DNA from: Myxococcales bacterium
Lineage (GTDB): Bacteria; Myxococcota_A; Polyangia; Polyangiales; JAFGIB01
DNA length: 64,000 bases
NCBI GenBank assembly: GCA_029880325.1
Contig: JAOUOP010000004.1
Span: 142,504-206,503 of the forward strand
Reading direction: 5' to 3'
Shown here: positions 35,275-46,850 of the stretch, in pieces
Position numbering within the stretch: the first letter of the stretch is position 1
How the letters are laid out: each line of letters starts with the position of its first letter
Notes under the pieces: generated by a model
Seen by the model: only the letters and a program-made list of their open reading frames with translations
Told to the model about the DNA's origin: nothing
Databases searched by the model: none
Position numbers and translations under genes: made by a program

Positions 35275-36739
35275 ACGCCAGCTACGAGACCGTGATCGGC
35301 CTGGAGGTTCACGCCCAGTTGCGGACCCACTCCAAGCTCTTCTGCGGCTGCTCGACGCAGTTCGGAGCGCCGCCCAATGCCCACACCTGCCCCACATGCC
35401 TGGGTCTTCCCGGCTCGCTGCCGGTGCCCAATGCCGCCGCCATCGAGCTGGCCATGCGGGCGGCCCTGGCCGTCGGCTGCGAGGTGCGCGAGCGCAGCGT
35501 CTTCGAGCGCAAGAACTACTTCTATCCCGACTTGGCCAAGGGTTATCAGATCTCCCAGTACGCCTTGCCCTTGAATGTGGCCGGGAAGCTGGAGGTGGAG
35601 ACCGAGGCCGGCGGCCGTCGCGTCATCGGCATCACGCGCATTCATCTGGAAGAAGACGCCGCCAAGAACCTGCACTCCAGCGCCGCGGCCCAGACGCTGG
35701 TCGATTTCAACCGCGCCGGCGTGGCGCTGATCGAAATCGTCAGCGAGCCCGACCTGCGCAGTTCCGCCGAGGCCGAGCAATACCTGCGCAACCTGCGCGA
35801 GATCCTGATGGCCGTGGGCGTCAACGACGGCAACCTGGAAGAGGGCTCCTTCCGCTGCGACGCCAACGTCTCCATTCGTGCGCCGGGCGCGACCGAGCTG
35901 GGCACGCGCACCGAGCTGAAGAACATCAACTCCTTTCGCTTCGTGCGCAAAGCCATCGACTACGAAGCGGCCCGCCACCATGCGGTGATCGCGGGTGGCG
36001 GCAAGATCGTGCAGGAGACGCGGCTGTGGGATGACGCCCAGGGCAAGACCGTGCCCATGCGCAGCAAGGAAGAGGCGATGGACTATCGCTACTTCCCGGA
36101 CCCCGACCTGCCGCCGATCGTGGTGTCAGCGGCGCAGATCGAGGCTGCGGCCGGCGTGCTGCCGGAGCTGCCCGCGACCAAGCGCGCGCGCTACGTTGCC
36201 GAGCTCGGCCTGACCGCCGCCGACGCCGGTGTCCTGACTTCCCATCCGGCGCTGTCGGGCTTTTTCGAGGCCACGGTAGAGGAGCTTTCGTCGCGTCTGG
36301 GGGGGCGCATCGAGCCGGCGCGGGCGGGCAAGCGCGCAGCCAACTTCATCCAGGCCGAGGTCCTGCGCGACTTCTCCGCCGACGGCCTGGAGGCGAGCCT
36401 GCCGCTGTCGGCTGCGGCCCTTTCGGAGCTTTTGGCCTTGCTCGAGGCCGGCAGCATCAGCGGCAAGATGGCCAAGGGCGTGCTCGCCGAGATGATCGCC
36501 AGTGGCAAGCCCGCTGCCAAAATCGTCGAGGAGCAGGGGCTCTCCCAGGTCAGCGACAGCGCGCTCATCGAAGAGGTGGTGCGCAAGGTCGTCGACGGCA
36601 GCCCCGACAACGTCGCCGCCTACCGCGCCGGCAAGCAGAACGTGGTCGGCTGGTTCGTGGGTCAGGTCATGAAAGAGACGCGCGGCCAGGCCAATCCGCG
36701 CATGGTCAATGAGCTCTTGCGCAAGCTCCTGGAGGGCGA

Positions 36740-36743
<4 letters not shown>
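35271..36743 (+). CDS. gatB: Asp-tRNA(Asn)/Glu-tRNA(Gln) amidotransferase subunit B
   Basis: 490 residues, overlapping gatA by ATGA. It binds the tRNA and activates the misacylated carboxylate with ATP. Signature motifs: [20 protein letters not shown], the zinc-site cysteine pair [16 protein letters not shown], and [10 protein letters not shown]; the C-terminal tRNA-recognition domain (YatY-like) ends [16 protein letters not shown]. The 3' end overlaps mtnA. Confidence 0.98.
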
Positions 36744-37834
<1,091 letters not shown>

Positions 37835-37844
37835 AATCGCGACC

Positions 37845-38447
37845 ATGGCAGTCGATCCGATCGCCTTTTGTATGCAGCGGCTGCCCGAGCTGTACGCTGA
37901 ACTCTTTCCCCAGCTCGCGTCGGAGTTGCAACAGGCCCTGCGCGAGCGAACGCTCTCGGGCACGGTCACCTTCGCTGGCGAAGGCGGCACCACGCTGGCT
38001 CTCATCGCCGACGCCGAGGGGTTGCAGGTGCGCAAGGGCGAGACCGCCGAAGAGGGCTTCGGCTACGCCCTGGAGCTGCCGCTTTCGGCCGCCAGCTTCG
38101 GCCTCGACGAGATCGAGCGCGAGCGGCTGTTGAAGAGCGGCATGTTGCGCGTGATGCAGCTCTTGCCCTCTAGCCAAGCCCGCCAGCTCTTGGCCCAGGG
38201 CTATGTTTTCGATGCCACCGTCAAGGAGGTGCCCGTGCTGGGCGAGGTCCGCGCGCGCGTGGCGCTGGGCAAGAGCCGCTTGCCAGCGCGTTGCGAGTTC
38301 TCACTGGAAGTTACATACGACGACCTGGAGGACGCGCGCGAGGAAGGCGTCGCGCCCCATCAGTTCTTCTTGGCCGGCAAAATGAAGATGGACGGCGACG
38401 TGGCCAAGGCGATGATGCTGGGCATGACGCTGGCCCAGTTTCGCTGA
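37845..38447 (+). CDS. SCP2 sterol-binding-like protein
   Basis: 200 residues from the ATG at 37845. The end of the protein, GVAPHQFFLAGKMKMDGDVAKAMMLGMTLAQF, is the typical SCP2 ending (GK-K--GD---AM-L). The N-terminal part is charged and helical. SCP2 domains bind lipids or acyl-CoA in a hydrophobic tunnel; in bacteria the ligand is generally unknown. The gene starts ten bases after mtnA and its stop overlaps the start of the metalloprotease gene (TGATG), so it belongs to the gat operon. Confidence 0.75.
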   Translation: MAVDPIAFCMQRLPELYAELFPQLASELQQALRERTLSGTVTFAGEGGTTLALIADAEGLQVRKGETAEEGFGYALELPLSAASFGLDEIERERLLKSGMLRVMQLLPSSQARQLLAQGYVFDATVKEVPVLGEVRARVALGKSRLPARCEFSLEVTYDDLEDAREEGVAPHQFFLAGKMKMDGDVAKAMMLGMTLAQFR

Positions 38448-39745
38448 TGCAGCGCGGGGCGGGGCAGGGCCTCCGGAGGTTTTCGCTGGCGGGGTGGCTG
38501 CTTTTGAGCGCCGCCGCGTGCGCCGCCGGCAGGGTGAGCGACGATGCAGCCTGCGGGGGAATCGAGGTCTGCGATCTGGAAGACAACGACTGCGACGGCG
38601 CCATCGATGAACAGCTGCTGGCTTGCGAATTCGCCGACAGCGATCAGGACGCCCTGCCGGATCTCTGGGAGGTGCGTGGGGTGGACCTGGATGGCGACGG
38701 TGAGCTTGAACTCGACCTGGCCGCCATGGGCGCCGATCCGCTGCGCCGGGATCTCTTCATCGAGGTCGACCACATGCAGCAGGACAGTGACGACGCCCAC
38801 AGCGACGCCCTCTCCAATGCCGCCCTCGAGCGCGTGCAGCAGGCATTCGCCGCGGCACCGGTCGAAAACCCCGACGGCAGCCGCGGCATCAACCTGCACA
38901 TCGACAACGGACCCGAGAGCCTGATGGATCCGCAAAGCGGACGCCGCTGGGGTGAGCTGAGCGAGGCCTCGGTCCTGCCCCATGCCGACGCCACCGACTA
39001 CGAAAGCCACGCGGCCCTGCGCCGCGAGTACATGGGGCCAGGGCGCCGCGGCGTCTTCCGTTACGCTGTCGCGGGCCATGGGCTCGGCTCGCTTCCCATC
39101 GAAGGGTGTTCGGGGATCCTGGTCAACGCCAACGGCCTGGCTGCCAAAGACCAGATGATCGTGACGTTCTCGGTGCAGAGCGGTCCGCTGGTGGAGCTGG
39201 GGGGCTACACCCCGGGGGCGCGCGACGAAGGCCAACAGGCGAGTCTTTTCATGCACGAACTCGGTCACACTCTGGGTTTGGCCCACGGAGGCTCCGATGA
39301 CATCAACCGCAAGCCCAATTACCTGAGCGTGATGAACTACTCCTTTACCTACCGTGGTCTGTGGCGCGACGGCAGATGGGGCGTGCTCGACTACAGCCGC
39401 TTCGACAGCACGCTCGACGAGACCGCGCTGTCCGAGACCGACGGGCTCGAGGCGCTGGAGCAGGCCGGGGCCGAGGGCTACGGCACCGTCTTTTATTGCG
39501 GCGATACGGATCTCAGCTGCATGCCCGAGGCGACGGGGCTATCCGATGCACGCGTCGAGATCACCGATCTCGGCGCGCCCGTCGACTGGAATTGCGACGG
39601 GCGCATCGCTCCCGGGCCGGTCGCCGCCGAGGTGAATCTCGGTGTGGCCGCCGAGCGTTTCGAAAGCGGCGACGACTGGCGGCGGCTGGATTTCAGCGCC
39701 GCCGCGCGCATCGGAGCCTGGGCCGGCGAATTCGCCGACGAGTGA
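38447..39745 (+). CDS. Lipid-anchored metzincin-type metalloprotease
   Basis: 432 residues from ATG 38447, overlapping the SCP2 stop by one base. Lipobox LLSAAAC (about Cys25). A MopE-like Asp-rich motif, CDLEDNDCDGAIDEQ, which in Myxococcota may bind calcium or another metal, is followed by a second Ca-like loop (DSDQDALPDLWEV). The zinc site HELGHTLGLAH (270-280) and the Met-turn MNYSFTY are intact, fitting the metzincin clan. Conserved cysteines (CSG, CGDTDLSC, WNCDG) suggest disulfides. It is probably a periplasmic or surface protease. Position at the end of a housekeeping operon is unusual. Confidence 0.85.
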   Translation: MQRGAGQGLRRFSLAGWLLLSAAACAAGRVSDDAACGGIEVCDLEDNDCDGAIDEQLLACEFADSDQDALPDLWEVRGVDLDGDGELELDLAAMGADPLRRDLFIEVDHMQQDSDDAHSDALSNAALERVQQAFAAAPVENPDGSRGINLHIDNGPESLMDPQSGRRWGELSEASVLPHADATDYESHAALRREYMGPGRRGVFRYAVAGHGLGSLPIEGCSGILVNANGLAAKDQMIVTFSVQSGPLVELGGYTPGARDEGQQASLFMHELGHTLGLAHGGSDDINRKPNYLSVMNYSFTYRGLWRDGRWGVLDYSRFDSTLDETALSETDGLEALEQAGAEGYGTVFYCGDTDLSCMPEATGLSDARVEITDLGAPVDWNCDGRIAPGPVAAEVNLGVAAERFESGDDWRRLDFSAAARIGAWAGEFADE

Positions 39746-39779
39746 CAGCGGGGCGGGGGAGGTGTAGCGTGGTCCGTCA

Positions 39780-40232
39780 ATGCTGCGACGGACCTGGATC
39801 GACTACGAGGTCGACGTGCATGCGGGCGCCGAGGAACTCGGCCAGCTGCTGGGGGATCTGGACGGCTGGCCGGCATGGACGCCGGGGCTCTTGCGCATCG
39901 AGCGCGTGGATGAAGGCCCCGTGCGCGTCGGCCTCCGCTTTCGCATGGTGGTGCGCCTGGGCAAGGGGCCCACGCTGACTTTGCCGTGCGAAGTCTACAC
40001 GTGGGAAGCCCGCCGTCTCGAGTGGGGAGGGGGCTTCGTGGGTGGAAAAGTGCGGCACTTCTTCGAGATCGAGCCCCTGGGCGCCGAGCAGAGCCGGGTG
40101 CGCCAGGTCGAATACGCCACCGGCGTGCTGGCGCTTGTGGCCTGGCCCTTCGAGGCCCACTGTCACGCCCACGATCGCGGTTGGTCCGACGCCCTGGTGG
40201 AGCGCTTCATGGGGCGGGCCGGGAGCATTTGA
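39780..40232 (+). CDS. SRPBCC / polyketide cyclase-like protein
   Basis: 150 residues, no signal peptide. The pattern VDVHAGAEELGQLLGDLDGWPAWTP at the start, then VGLRFRMVVRLGKG and HFFEIEPLGAEQSRVRQVEYATG, is that of the START/Bet v1 superfamily, whose members bind hydrophobic ligands in a cavity. No specific subfamily is recognisable. The ATG is at 39780, 34 bases after the protease gene; it could be part of the same long operon or have its own promoter. Confidence 0.8.
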   Translation: MLRRTWIDYEVDVHAGAEELGQLLGDLDGWPAWTPGLLRIERVDEGPVRVGLRFRMVVRLGKGPTLTLPCEVYTWEARRLEWGGGFVGGKVRHFFEIEPLGAEQSRVRQVEYATGVLALVAWPFEAHCHAHDRGWSDALVERFMGRAGSI

Positions 40233-40296
40233 ACGCGGGCAGGGGGCGTAGGGGGTCGGCCTTGCGCGTCTGCACCATGGTCCGGAAAATCGGTCC

Positions 40297-41109
40297 ATGG
40301 CGCTGAAGGTCTTGACGCTCAACATCTGGCACAATGCAGGTCCCTGGCCCGAGCGCCGTCGCCTGATCCGTCAGGCCTTTGAAGAGCTGCAGCCCGACGT
40401 CATCGGCTTGCAGGAGGTGTTGCAGGGCGACGACGTCGATCTCCTGGCCGAGCTGTCGGAGGGCTTCGGCTACGAGACGGCATTTGCCATGGCCAGCCCC
40501 TTCTGGCTCGACCTGGATGTGCGCTTCGGCAACGCCATCCTCAGTCGCCATCCCATCGAGCAACTCCACGAGCTGCGCCTGCCCGACGGCGGCGATTTCG
40601 AGACCCGCGGCGCCTTGACCGCCCTGATCCGCGCGCCCTTCGGGCCCCTGTGCTTTAGCGTGACCCACCTCAACTGGAAGTTGCACCACGGCCATGTGCG
40701 GCTGCGGCAGGTCGAGGCCCTGTGTGAACACGTGCTGTCCCACAGGCCCGAGGGTGGTTTTCCTCCGGTGGTCGTTGGCGACTTCAACGCCGAGCCGGAC
40801 TCCGATGAGATTCGCTACATGCGCGGCCTGCACAGCAGCGCCGGGCGCTCGGTCCATTTTCGCGACGCCCTGCGCCAGATCCGCGATCTGCGCGGCCACC
40901 ACGAACCCGTCTTCACCTGGGACAACCGCAATCCCTACGCGCGCGGCGAGTGGGAGCCCAATCGCTGCCTGGACTACATCTTCGTCGGCTACCCGCTGCG
41001 CAACGGACTCGGACACGTGCGCGACGCCCGGCTGGTCTGCGACGGGCCCGAGGACGGAGTCTGGCCGAGCGACCACTTCGGGGTTTTTGCGGAGCTGGAG
41101 ACGGGCTGA
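40297..41109 (+). CDS. Endonuclease/exonuclease/phosphatase family hydrolase
   Basis: 270 residues with the complete EEP active-site set: LTLNIW (Asn), IGLQEV (Glu), SVTHLNWK (His/Asn), VVVGDFNAEPDSDEI (Asp, Asn) and WPSDHFGVFAEL (Asp/His). The family cleaves phosphodiesters or phosphomonoesters, for example in nucleic acid, inositol phosphates or sphingomyelin. Substrate cannot be told from sequence. No signal peptide, so it is cytoplasmic. The ATG at 40297 follows ACGGTCC; the start context is weak. Confidence 0.88.
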   Translation: MALKVLTLNIWHNAGPWPERRRLIRQAFEELQPDVIGLQEVLQGDDVDLLAELSEGFGYETAFAMASPFWLDLDVRFGNAILSRHPIEQLHELRLPDGGDFETRGALTALIRAPFGPLCFSVTHLNWKLHHGHVRLRQVEALCEHVLSHRPEGGFPPVVVGDFNAEPDSDEIRYMRGLHSSAGRSVHFRDALRQIRDLRGHHEPVFTWDNRNPYARGEWEPNRCLDYIFVGYPLRNGLGHVRDARLVCDGPEDGVWPSDHFGVFAELETG

Positions 41110-41128
41110 GCTTCAGCCGATCGGGGCC

Positions 41129-43036
41129 TCAGGCATCGGCCTCTTTCTTCAGCTCCAGCGCTTCCCAGCGCTCCATGGCCTGCTCCAGCTCGCTCCGCGC
41201 TTGCTCGAGGTCGCGGCCGGCCCGGGCGGCACCGGGGGGATCCTTTTGGTATAACTCGGGGTTGGCCAGGCGGGTTTCGAGCGCTGCGATGGCTGCCTCG
41301 AGGGTCTCGATGCGCTCTTCGAGCTTCGATAGCTCGATGCGCTCGGCATAGGTCAGGCCGCCCTTGCTGCGGGCCTTGGGCGCGGCCTTGCTCGAGGCCG
41401 GGCGCGCCTTGGCTGCTCCCGCGCGCGCCTTTTCCTGCTCGTCGAGCCAGTCGCGATAGTCGGAGTAGCCGCCCTGCAGTTTGACCCAGCGGCCTTCGCT
41501 ATCGGGCGCCAGCACCGAGGTGGCGATGCGGTCGAGCAGCCAGCGGTCGTGGCTGACCAAAAGTAGGGTGCCGCCGTAGTCGAGCAGCATCTCCTCAAGC
41601 GCGCTGAGCGAGACCACGTCCAGGTCGTTGGTCGGCTCGTCGAGCATCAGCAGGTTGGAAGCATCGCGCAGCAGCTTGGCCAGGGCCACGCGCGTGCGCT
41701 CGCCTCCCGATAGTGACGCCACCGGCTGGCGCTGCTGCTCGTAGCTGAAGAGAAAGCGGCGCAGGTAGGCCCGGAGCTCCACGCGCTGGCCGCCCAGCTC
41801 GATGTGCGTGGGGCCGTCGTCGAAGTTGTCGTAGATGGAAAGCTCATCGCGCAGGCCCGAGCGGGTTTGATCGAGATAGGCGATGCGGGTGTTCTTGCCC
41901 AGGGTGATGCTGCCGGCGCTGGGCTCGAGGTCGCCCCGGATCAGGCGTAGCAGCGAGGTCTTGCCGCTGCCATTGGGCCCCACGATGCCGATGCGTTCAC
42001 CGCGGGCCACGAAGAGGTCGAGGTCGGCGATTAGCGTGCGCTCGCCAAAGCTGAGGCCGACCTCCCGCAGCTCCAGCACGGTCTTGCCACTGCGCGCAGC
42101 GGTCGCCGTCAGCTCGGCTTGCTTCTCTCGCTTTGGCGCCTGCACGGCCAGGGCCTCTTCGGCCCGCTCGACGCGAGCCTTTTGCTTGGTGGTGCGCGCC
42201 TTGGGGCTTTGCCGGAGCCACTGCAGCTCGCGGCGCAGGAAGTTCTGGCGGTTGGCTTCTTCGCGCTCGGCCTGCTCCTGGCGCAGGGCTTTGGCTTCCA
42301 GATAGGCGCCGTAGCCACCCTCGAAGCTGTGCAGCACACCGGCGTCGAGCTCGATCGTGCGGCTTGCGACCCGGTCGAGCACGTAGCGGTCGTGGGTGAT
42401 TAGCAGCAGGGCGCCGCGAAACTCGGAGATGAGATAGCCCTCGAGCCATTCGATGGTGTCGACGTCGAGGTGGTTGGTGGGCTCGTCCAGGATCGCCAGG
42501 TCGGGCTCGGAAACGAGCAGCTGGGCCAGGGCCACGCGCCGCTTTTCACCGCCGCTCATGTGGGCGATGGGCGTGTCGGGCTCCGGGCAGCGCAGGTGCC
42601 CCATGATGCGCTCGGCCCGGTGGCGCAGATCCCAGCCACCGGCCTGTTCCACGGCGTCGGCGGCCCGCTGTTGGGCGTCGAGCAGGGCCTCGCTGACCTC
42701 GGAGGCCTGCTCCAGGGCCGCGCTGGCCGCGTCGTAACGCGCCATCGCTTCGGTCCAGGGCCCCAGTCCCGCCAGCACTTCGTCGATGGCGCTCTTGTCC
42801 GGATCGAGCGCCGGCGCCTGCGCCAGGTAGCCGACGCGGGCTCCGCGGCGCAGGGCGAGCTTGCCCTCGTCCGGCTGTTCGAGGCCCGCCAGCAAGCGCG
42901 ACAGGGTGCTTTTGCCGGAGCCATTGGTCCCCACCAGGCCGACGCGCTCGCCGCTGGCGATCGAGACGTCGACGCCAGCGAGGATCTGCGAGACGCCGTA
43001 GCTACGGCGCAGGCCCTGGGCGCTGAGGATGGGCAT
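41129..43036 (-). CDS. ABC-F family ATPase, Uup-like
   Basis: 635 residues. Two ABC cassettes are in tandem: GTNGSGKST with [15 protein letters not shown] and [12 protein letters not shown]; and GPNGSGKTS with [15 protein letters not shown] and [14 protein letters not shown]-terminal linker ([21 protein letters not shown], basic) and coiled coil ([22 protein letters not shown]) are the features of Uup. ABC-F proteins act on ribosomes or, in Uup's case, on DNA-related processes and branched structures. The ATG at 43036 was chosen over a longer frame because the cassette begins just after it. Confidence 0.92.
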   Translation of the reverse strand: MPILSAQGLRRSYGVSQILAGVDVSIASGERVGLVGTNGSGKSTLSRLLAGLEQPDEGKLALRRGARVGYLAQAPALDPDKSAIDEVLAGLGPWTEAMARYDAASAALEQASEVSEALLDAQQRAADAVEQAGGWDLRHRAERIMGHLRCPEPDTPIAHMSGGEKRRVALAQLLVSEPDLAILDEPTNHLDVDTIEWLEGYLISEFRGALLLITHDRYVLDRVASRTIELDAGVLHSFEGGYGAYLEAKALRQEQAEREEANRQNFLRRELQWLRQSPKARTTKQKARVERAEEALAVQAPKREKQAELTATAARSGKTVLELREVGLSFGERTLIADLDLFVARGERIGIVGPNGSGKTSLLRLIRGDLEPSAGSITLGKNTRIAYLDQTRSGLRDELSIYDNFDDGPTHIELGGQRVELRAYLRRFLFSYEQQRQPVASLSGGERTRVALAKLLRDASNLLMLDEPTNDLDVVSLSALEEMLLDYGGTLLLVSHDRWLLDRIATSVLAPDSEGRWVKLQGGYSDYRDWLDEQEKARAGAAKARPASSKAAPKARSKGGLTYAERIELSKLEERIETLEAAIAALETRLANPELYQKDPPGAARAGRDLEQARSELEQAMERWEALELKKEADA

Positions 43037-43084
43037 GGCGCCGGACTCTACGCCCTGGGCGCGGCGGCGCAAAGGCTTGCGGCG

Positions 43085-43531
43085 CTACCCGCAGCGCAGG
43101 CCGGCCACGTCCTGCTTGGCCTTCTCGCACTTGCTGCTGGAGCGGTCGCAGTGCCCGACCGCGTCCTGCTCGCGTTCGGAGATGGTGCAGATGCTCGCCG
43201 CGGATTCGCAGATGCTGTCGCGCAGCTCCTGGGAGCGCTGGCAGTCCGGTCGTGGCTTTTCGAGCTGCTTGGCCAGGGCGGCACGGTTGGCCCCGAGCTT
43301 CATGGACAGCTCCACCACCTCGTCCATGGCGCCCTCGTCGGCCGCCTGCTGCGTCTCCGCCGATTCATCGGGCGGTGCGGGTTCTGCCGCAGCGACCTGT
43401 TCGCCGCCCTCGGTTTCGGGGGCGGCTGCGGCAGGCTCGGACTCGGGGGAGCCACCGCAGCTCGCTGTGACCAGGGCGAGCGCCGCCAGGGCACTTAGCG
43501 CTTGGGACCGAGGGCAGGACGAGAGACGCAT
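43085..43531 (-). CDS. Small lipoprotein with paired cysteines
   Basis: 148 residues. Lipobox LVTASC (about Cys25) after a clear signal peptide, then a Glu/Ala/Pro spacer, then a helical domain with four to six cysteines (DCQRSQELRDSICESAASICTISER, HCDRSSSKCEKAKQD). The spacing is typical of small helical hairpins with disulfides found in Myxococcota. No function is known. It lies 48 bases upstream of the Uup gene on the same strand. Confidence 0.65.
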   Translation of the reverse strand: MRLSSCPRSQALSALAALALVTASCGGSPESEPAAAAPETEGGEQVAAAEPAPPDESAETQQAADEGAMDEVVELSMKLGANRAALAKQLEKPRPDCQRSQELRDSICESAASICTISEREQDAVGHCDRSSSKCEKAKQDVAGLRCG

Positions 43532-43679
43532 TGTACTTCGGACCTCCGGCTGCGAGTTAGAGCGGGTCTAATAGTGTACGAACCTGCGCGCTCGGATTGA
43601 AGGCCAACGCGAAAACTCAGTGGGAGCGCGTGGTGGCGTGGGTGTCGGCCTGCGGCGCTGTGGGAGAGCTGCGGGAGGC

Positions 43680-43811
43680 TCACTCCGAGGCCAGTGCCCT
43701 GTCGTCGTCGAGCCCGAAGCTCTGCATCTCGACCAGCCTGCGGTGGTGGCCGTCGGGTCGCGCCATCGGTTCGGCATGGCTACCCTGCTCGATGCCGCGG
43801 CTCAGCGTCTT
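43680..43811 (-). pseudogene. C-terminal tail of an ABC transporter ATPase gene
   Basis: The minus-strand frame ending at the stop 43680 reads GIEQGSHAEPMARPDGHHRR then LVEMQSFGLDDDRALASE. This is the last part of MsbA-type ABC exporters (G-I-V-E-QG-H-E-L----G-Y-RLV--Q). All motifs before it (Walker A, signature, Walker B) are missing; the fragment begins next to the dispersed hairpin repeat at 43816. The rest of the gene was probably lost at this boundary. Confidence 0.65.
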
Positions 43812-43815
43812 GGTT

Positions 43816-43997
43816 AGGGTTCGCGAAAGAATCACTTCCCCCTTTGGTGCGTGACGGCGGTGTGCGGTCGGGACGGCGCCCGGAGGAGAATCCGCAGTCG
43901 TACCCGAGGTACATCGAGGAATTCTTCGAGGACGCACGGCCCGAGCGTGCCCGCCGGTGCGTGCCAAAGGGGGAAGTGATTCTTTCGCGGGCCCTTA
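43816..43997. mobile_element. Dispersed hairpin repeat, copy 1
   Basis: About 182 bases. The arms 43822-43847 and 43964-43989 are perfectly complementary over 26 bases; G.T pairs extend the stem outward. The interior (116 bases) is nearly identical to the second copy at 63695-63876. Both strands keep an open frame across the interior. It separates an ABC-transporter tail relic from lysA. Interpretation: a MITE-like or REP-like structured repeat. Confidence 0.85.
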
Positions 43998-44050
43998 CCC
44001 CCACCTGGGCTGTCATCGCGTCCATGGCAGGTGCGCGCCACGTTTGTCGT

Positions 44051-45349
44051 CTACACCTCGAGCGCAAACAGCTCGTCGTAGCTCTGGCGGCGACGGATTT
44101 GCCGCGGCTCGGCGCCGTCGACCAGGATTTCCGGCGAGAGCGGGCGCGTGTTGTAGGTGCTGGCCATCACCGCCGCGTAGGCGCCAGCGCCGCGGATCGC
44201 CAACAGATCCCCGCGCTGCAGCTCCGGCAGCGGCCGATCGCGCGCCAGGAAGTCACCGGACTCGCAGACCGGGCCGACCAGGTCGGCGCTGTGGGTTTCG
44301 CCGAGCGCCCGGGCTTGGCTCACCGGCATCACCGCATGGTAGGCGCCGTAGAGGGCGGGGCGGATCAGCTCGGTCATGGCCCCGTCGACGATCACGAAGC
44401 GCTTGTCGCCTTGCTGCTTGGTGAAAAGCACGCGCGTCAGGAGCACGCCCGCATCGCCCACGATGGCGCGCCCGGGTTCGATTTGAAGCTCTAGTCCAAG
44501 TCCGCCAGCGCCGCGCTCGAGGGCGCTGACGATGGCGCCGCCGAAACGAGCGTGATCGGCCATGGCCTCGCCCTCGTCGCCGTAGAGGATCGGCCAGCCT
44601 CCACCGGCATCGAGCACCTCGATGGGGGCGCCAGCGGCTTTGGCGCGCGCCGCGAAGCGCGCGACGATCTCGACCGCGTCGGCGATGGGCTCCGGGGCCA
44701 GCACCATCGAACCGATGTGGCAGGCGATGCCCACGAGTTCCAGGTGCGGGTTCGCGATTAGATCCGGCAGCAGGCGCTCGGCGACCTCGGGCTCGAGGCC
44801 GAACTTGCTGCTGTGCAGGCCGGTGGAGATGTAGGGGTGGGTTTTGGGGTCCACGTCCGGGTTGACGCGCAGGGCGATGCGCGCGCGCTTGCCCAGGTCG
44901 CGCGCGATGGCCGTGATGGCGTGCAGCTCGGCTTCGCTCTCGGCGTGGATGGCGGCGATGTTCGCGTGCAGCGCCGCGCCGATTTCGGCGTCGCTCTTGC
45001 CGACGCCGCTGAAGACGATGGTCGCCGGATCGAAGCCAGCCCGCAGCGCCCGCTGCAGCTCGCCGCCGGAGACGATGTCGGCGCCGCAGCCGCGCTCGGC
45101 CAGACGCCTGAGAATGCTCAGGTTGCTGTTGGCTTTGACGGCGTAGGCGATGCGGTGGGGTACGGCCTCGAGCGCTTTGTCGACGGAGTGCACGGCCCCG
45201 TCGATGCTGGCGCCGCTGTAGACATAACTCGGAGTTCCGAAACGGTCTGCCAGTTCGGCCAAGTTGCAGTCCTCGGCGTGCAGGGAGCCGTTGCGGTAGC
45301 GGAAGTGGGCCGACGGGGGGATGGGGGCGAGGCCCTTGGTGTCACTCAT
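44051..45349 (-). CDS. lysA: Diaminopimelate decarboxylase
   Basis: 432 residues. The PLP enzyme performs the last step of lysine synthesis. The PLP lysine is Lys72 in IAYAVKANSN; HIGSM, the glycine-rich GGGWPILYG, EPGRAIVGDAGVL and the C-terminal cysteine motif VGPVCESGDFLARDR are as expected. The ATG at 45349 overlaps the stop of argH (ATGA), so lysA is translated from the argH message. A dispersed repeat lies behind its 3' end. Confidence 0.97.
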   Translation of the reverse strand: MSDTKGLAPIPPSAHFRYRNGSLHAEDCNLAELADRFGTPSYVYSGASIDGAVHSVDKALEAVPHRIAYAVKANSNLSILRRLAERGCGADIVSGGELQRALRAGFDPATIVFSGVGKSDAEIGAALHANIAAIHAESEAELHAITAIARDLGKRARIALRVNPDVDPKTHPYISTGLHSSKFGLEPEVAERLLPDLIANPHLELVGIACHIGSMVLAPEPIADAVEIVARFAARAKAAGAPIEVLDAGGGWPILYGDEGEAMADHARFGGAIVSALERGAGGLGLELQIEPGRAIVGDAGVLLTRVLFTKQQGDKRFVIVDGAMTELIRPALYGAYHAVMPVSQARALGETHSADLVGPVCESGDFLARDRPLPELQRGDLLAIRGAGAYAAVMASTYNTRPLSPEILVDGAEPRQIRRRQSYDELFALEV

Positions 45350-46791
45350 GGCGCACCACCCCCGGCCTGCACCGCGCCGAAGCGCGCGGCGATGGCGTCG
45401 ACGTCCTGACCGCGCGCCTCAAGCTCCTCGCGCAGCGAGGCGATGGCGGCGTGCACGCGGGCGCGGGCGGGGCCGCCCGGCAAGTCCCTGCGCTCGACCG
45501 CGGCTTCCATGTCGAGCGCGGCGTAGACGTCCTCGGCGAAGTTTGGATCCTCGGCTTGCAGCGTGGCAAGGTCCAGCTCGCTCAGGGTCTTGTTCTGGTC
45601 GAGCGCGCGCTTGACCAGGCGTCCGGCCACGTGATGGGCGTGGCGGAAGGGCACGCCGCGGGCGCTGAGATAGTCGGCCAGCTCGGTCGCATCAAGAAAA
45701 CCCTGGCCCAGCGCCGCTTCCATGCGTGCCTTGTCGAAGCTGGCGCCGCCGAGCGAGCCGGCCAGGATCTGCAGACAGGCATCCACCGTGTCGAAGGCGT
45801 CGAAAACCGGCGGTTTATCTTCCTGCATGTCGCGGTTGTAGGTCAGCGGTAGGCCCTTGAGCATAACCACCAGGTTCATCAGATCGCCGACCACGCGGCC
45901 GGTCTTGCCGCGCACCAGCTCGGCCATGTCGGGGTTTTTCTTCTGCGGCATCATGGAGGAGCCGGTGGTGAAGGCGTCGCTCATGCGCACGAAGCCAAAC
46001 TCCTGGCTGCTCCAGAGCACCAACTCCTCGCTGATGCGCGACAGATGGATCGAGCAGTTGACCAGGGCCGCCACCGTTTCGACCAGGAAGTCGCGATCGG
46101 CCACGGCGTCCAGGGAGTTTTCGGTGATGCCGTCGAAACCCAGCTCGAGCGCGGTCGCTTCCCGATCGAGGGGAAACGTCGTGCCCGCCAGGGCGCCCGA
46201 GCCCAGGGGCGAGCGGTTCATGCGGCGCGCGGCGTCCAAGAGGCGGGTGCGGTCACGGCCCAGCATGGCGCACCAGGCCAAGATGTGATGGGCCAGGCGC
46301 ACCGGTTGGGCGCGCTGCAGGTGCGTGTAGCCCGGCATCAATACTTCCACCGTCTGCCCGGCGCGCACCAGAAGCACGCACAGCAGCTGGTCGATGAGTC
46401 CGGCGCTGCGGTGGCAGGCCTCGCGCGTCCACAGCCGCATGTCGGTGGCGACTTGATCGTTTCGGCTGCGGCCGGTGTGCAGGCGGGCGCCAGCGTCGCC
46501 GATGCGTTCGATGAGCGCCGACTCGATGTTCATGTGCACGTCTTCTTTGCTGTGGTCCCAGGCGAAGCGCCCGGCCTCGATCTCCGCAGCGACCGCTTGC
46601 AGGCCTTCGACGATGCGCTCCACATCGGCCGCTTCCAGGATGCCCTGGGCGGAGAGCATGCGCGCGTGGGCGATGGAGCCGCGGATGTCCTGCACGGCCA
46701 GGCGCTTGTCGAAGTCGACGCTTTGGCTGAAGTCGAGCGCAGCTTTGTCCGGGTCTTCTTCGAAGCGCCCGCCCCAGGTCTTTTGGCTCAT
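45346..46791 (-). CDS. argH: Argininosuccinate lyase
   Basis: 481 residues. It splits argininosuccinate into arginine and fumarate. The opening [44 protein letters not shown] and the superfamily signature [12 protein letters not shown] are intact, and the length is standard. The ATG at 46791 follows GAGAGG at good spacing. It forms a two-gene operon with lysA, coupling arginine and lysine synthesis. Confidence 0.98.
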   Translation of the reverse strand: MSQKTWGGRFEEDPDKAALDFSQSVDFDKRLAVQDIRGSIAHARMLSAQGILEAADVERIVEGLQAVAAEIEAGRFAWDHSKEDVHMNIESALIERIGDAGARLHTGRSRNDQVATDMRLWTREACHRSAGLIDQLLCVLLVRAGQTVEVLMPGYTHLQRAQPVRLAHHILAWCAMLGRDRTRLLDAARRMNRSPLGSGALAGTTFPLDREATALELGFDGITENSLDAVADRDFLVETVAALVNCSIHLSRISEELVLWSSQEFGFVRMSDAFTTGSSMMPQKKNPDMAELVRGKTGRVVGDLMNLVVMLKGLPLTYNRDMQEDKPPVFDAFDTVDACLQILAGSLGGASFDKARMEAALGQGFLDATELADYLSARGVPFRHAHHVAGRLVKRALDQNKTLSELDLATLQAEDPNFAEDVYAALDMEAAVERRDLPGGPARARVHAAIASLREELEARGQDVDAIAARFGAVQAGGGAP

Positions 46792-46850
46792 GGCGAAACC
46801 TCTCGTGGCTCAGTCATCGGTCGCCACCGATTGCCGGGGGACGCAAGCGG

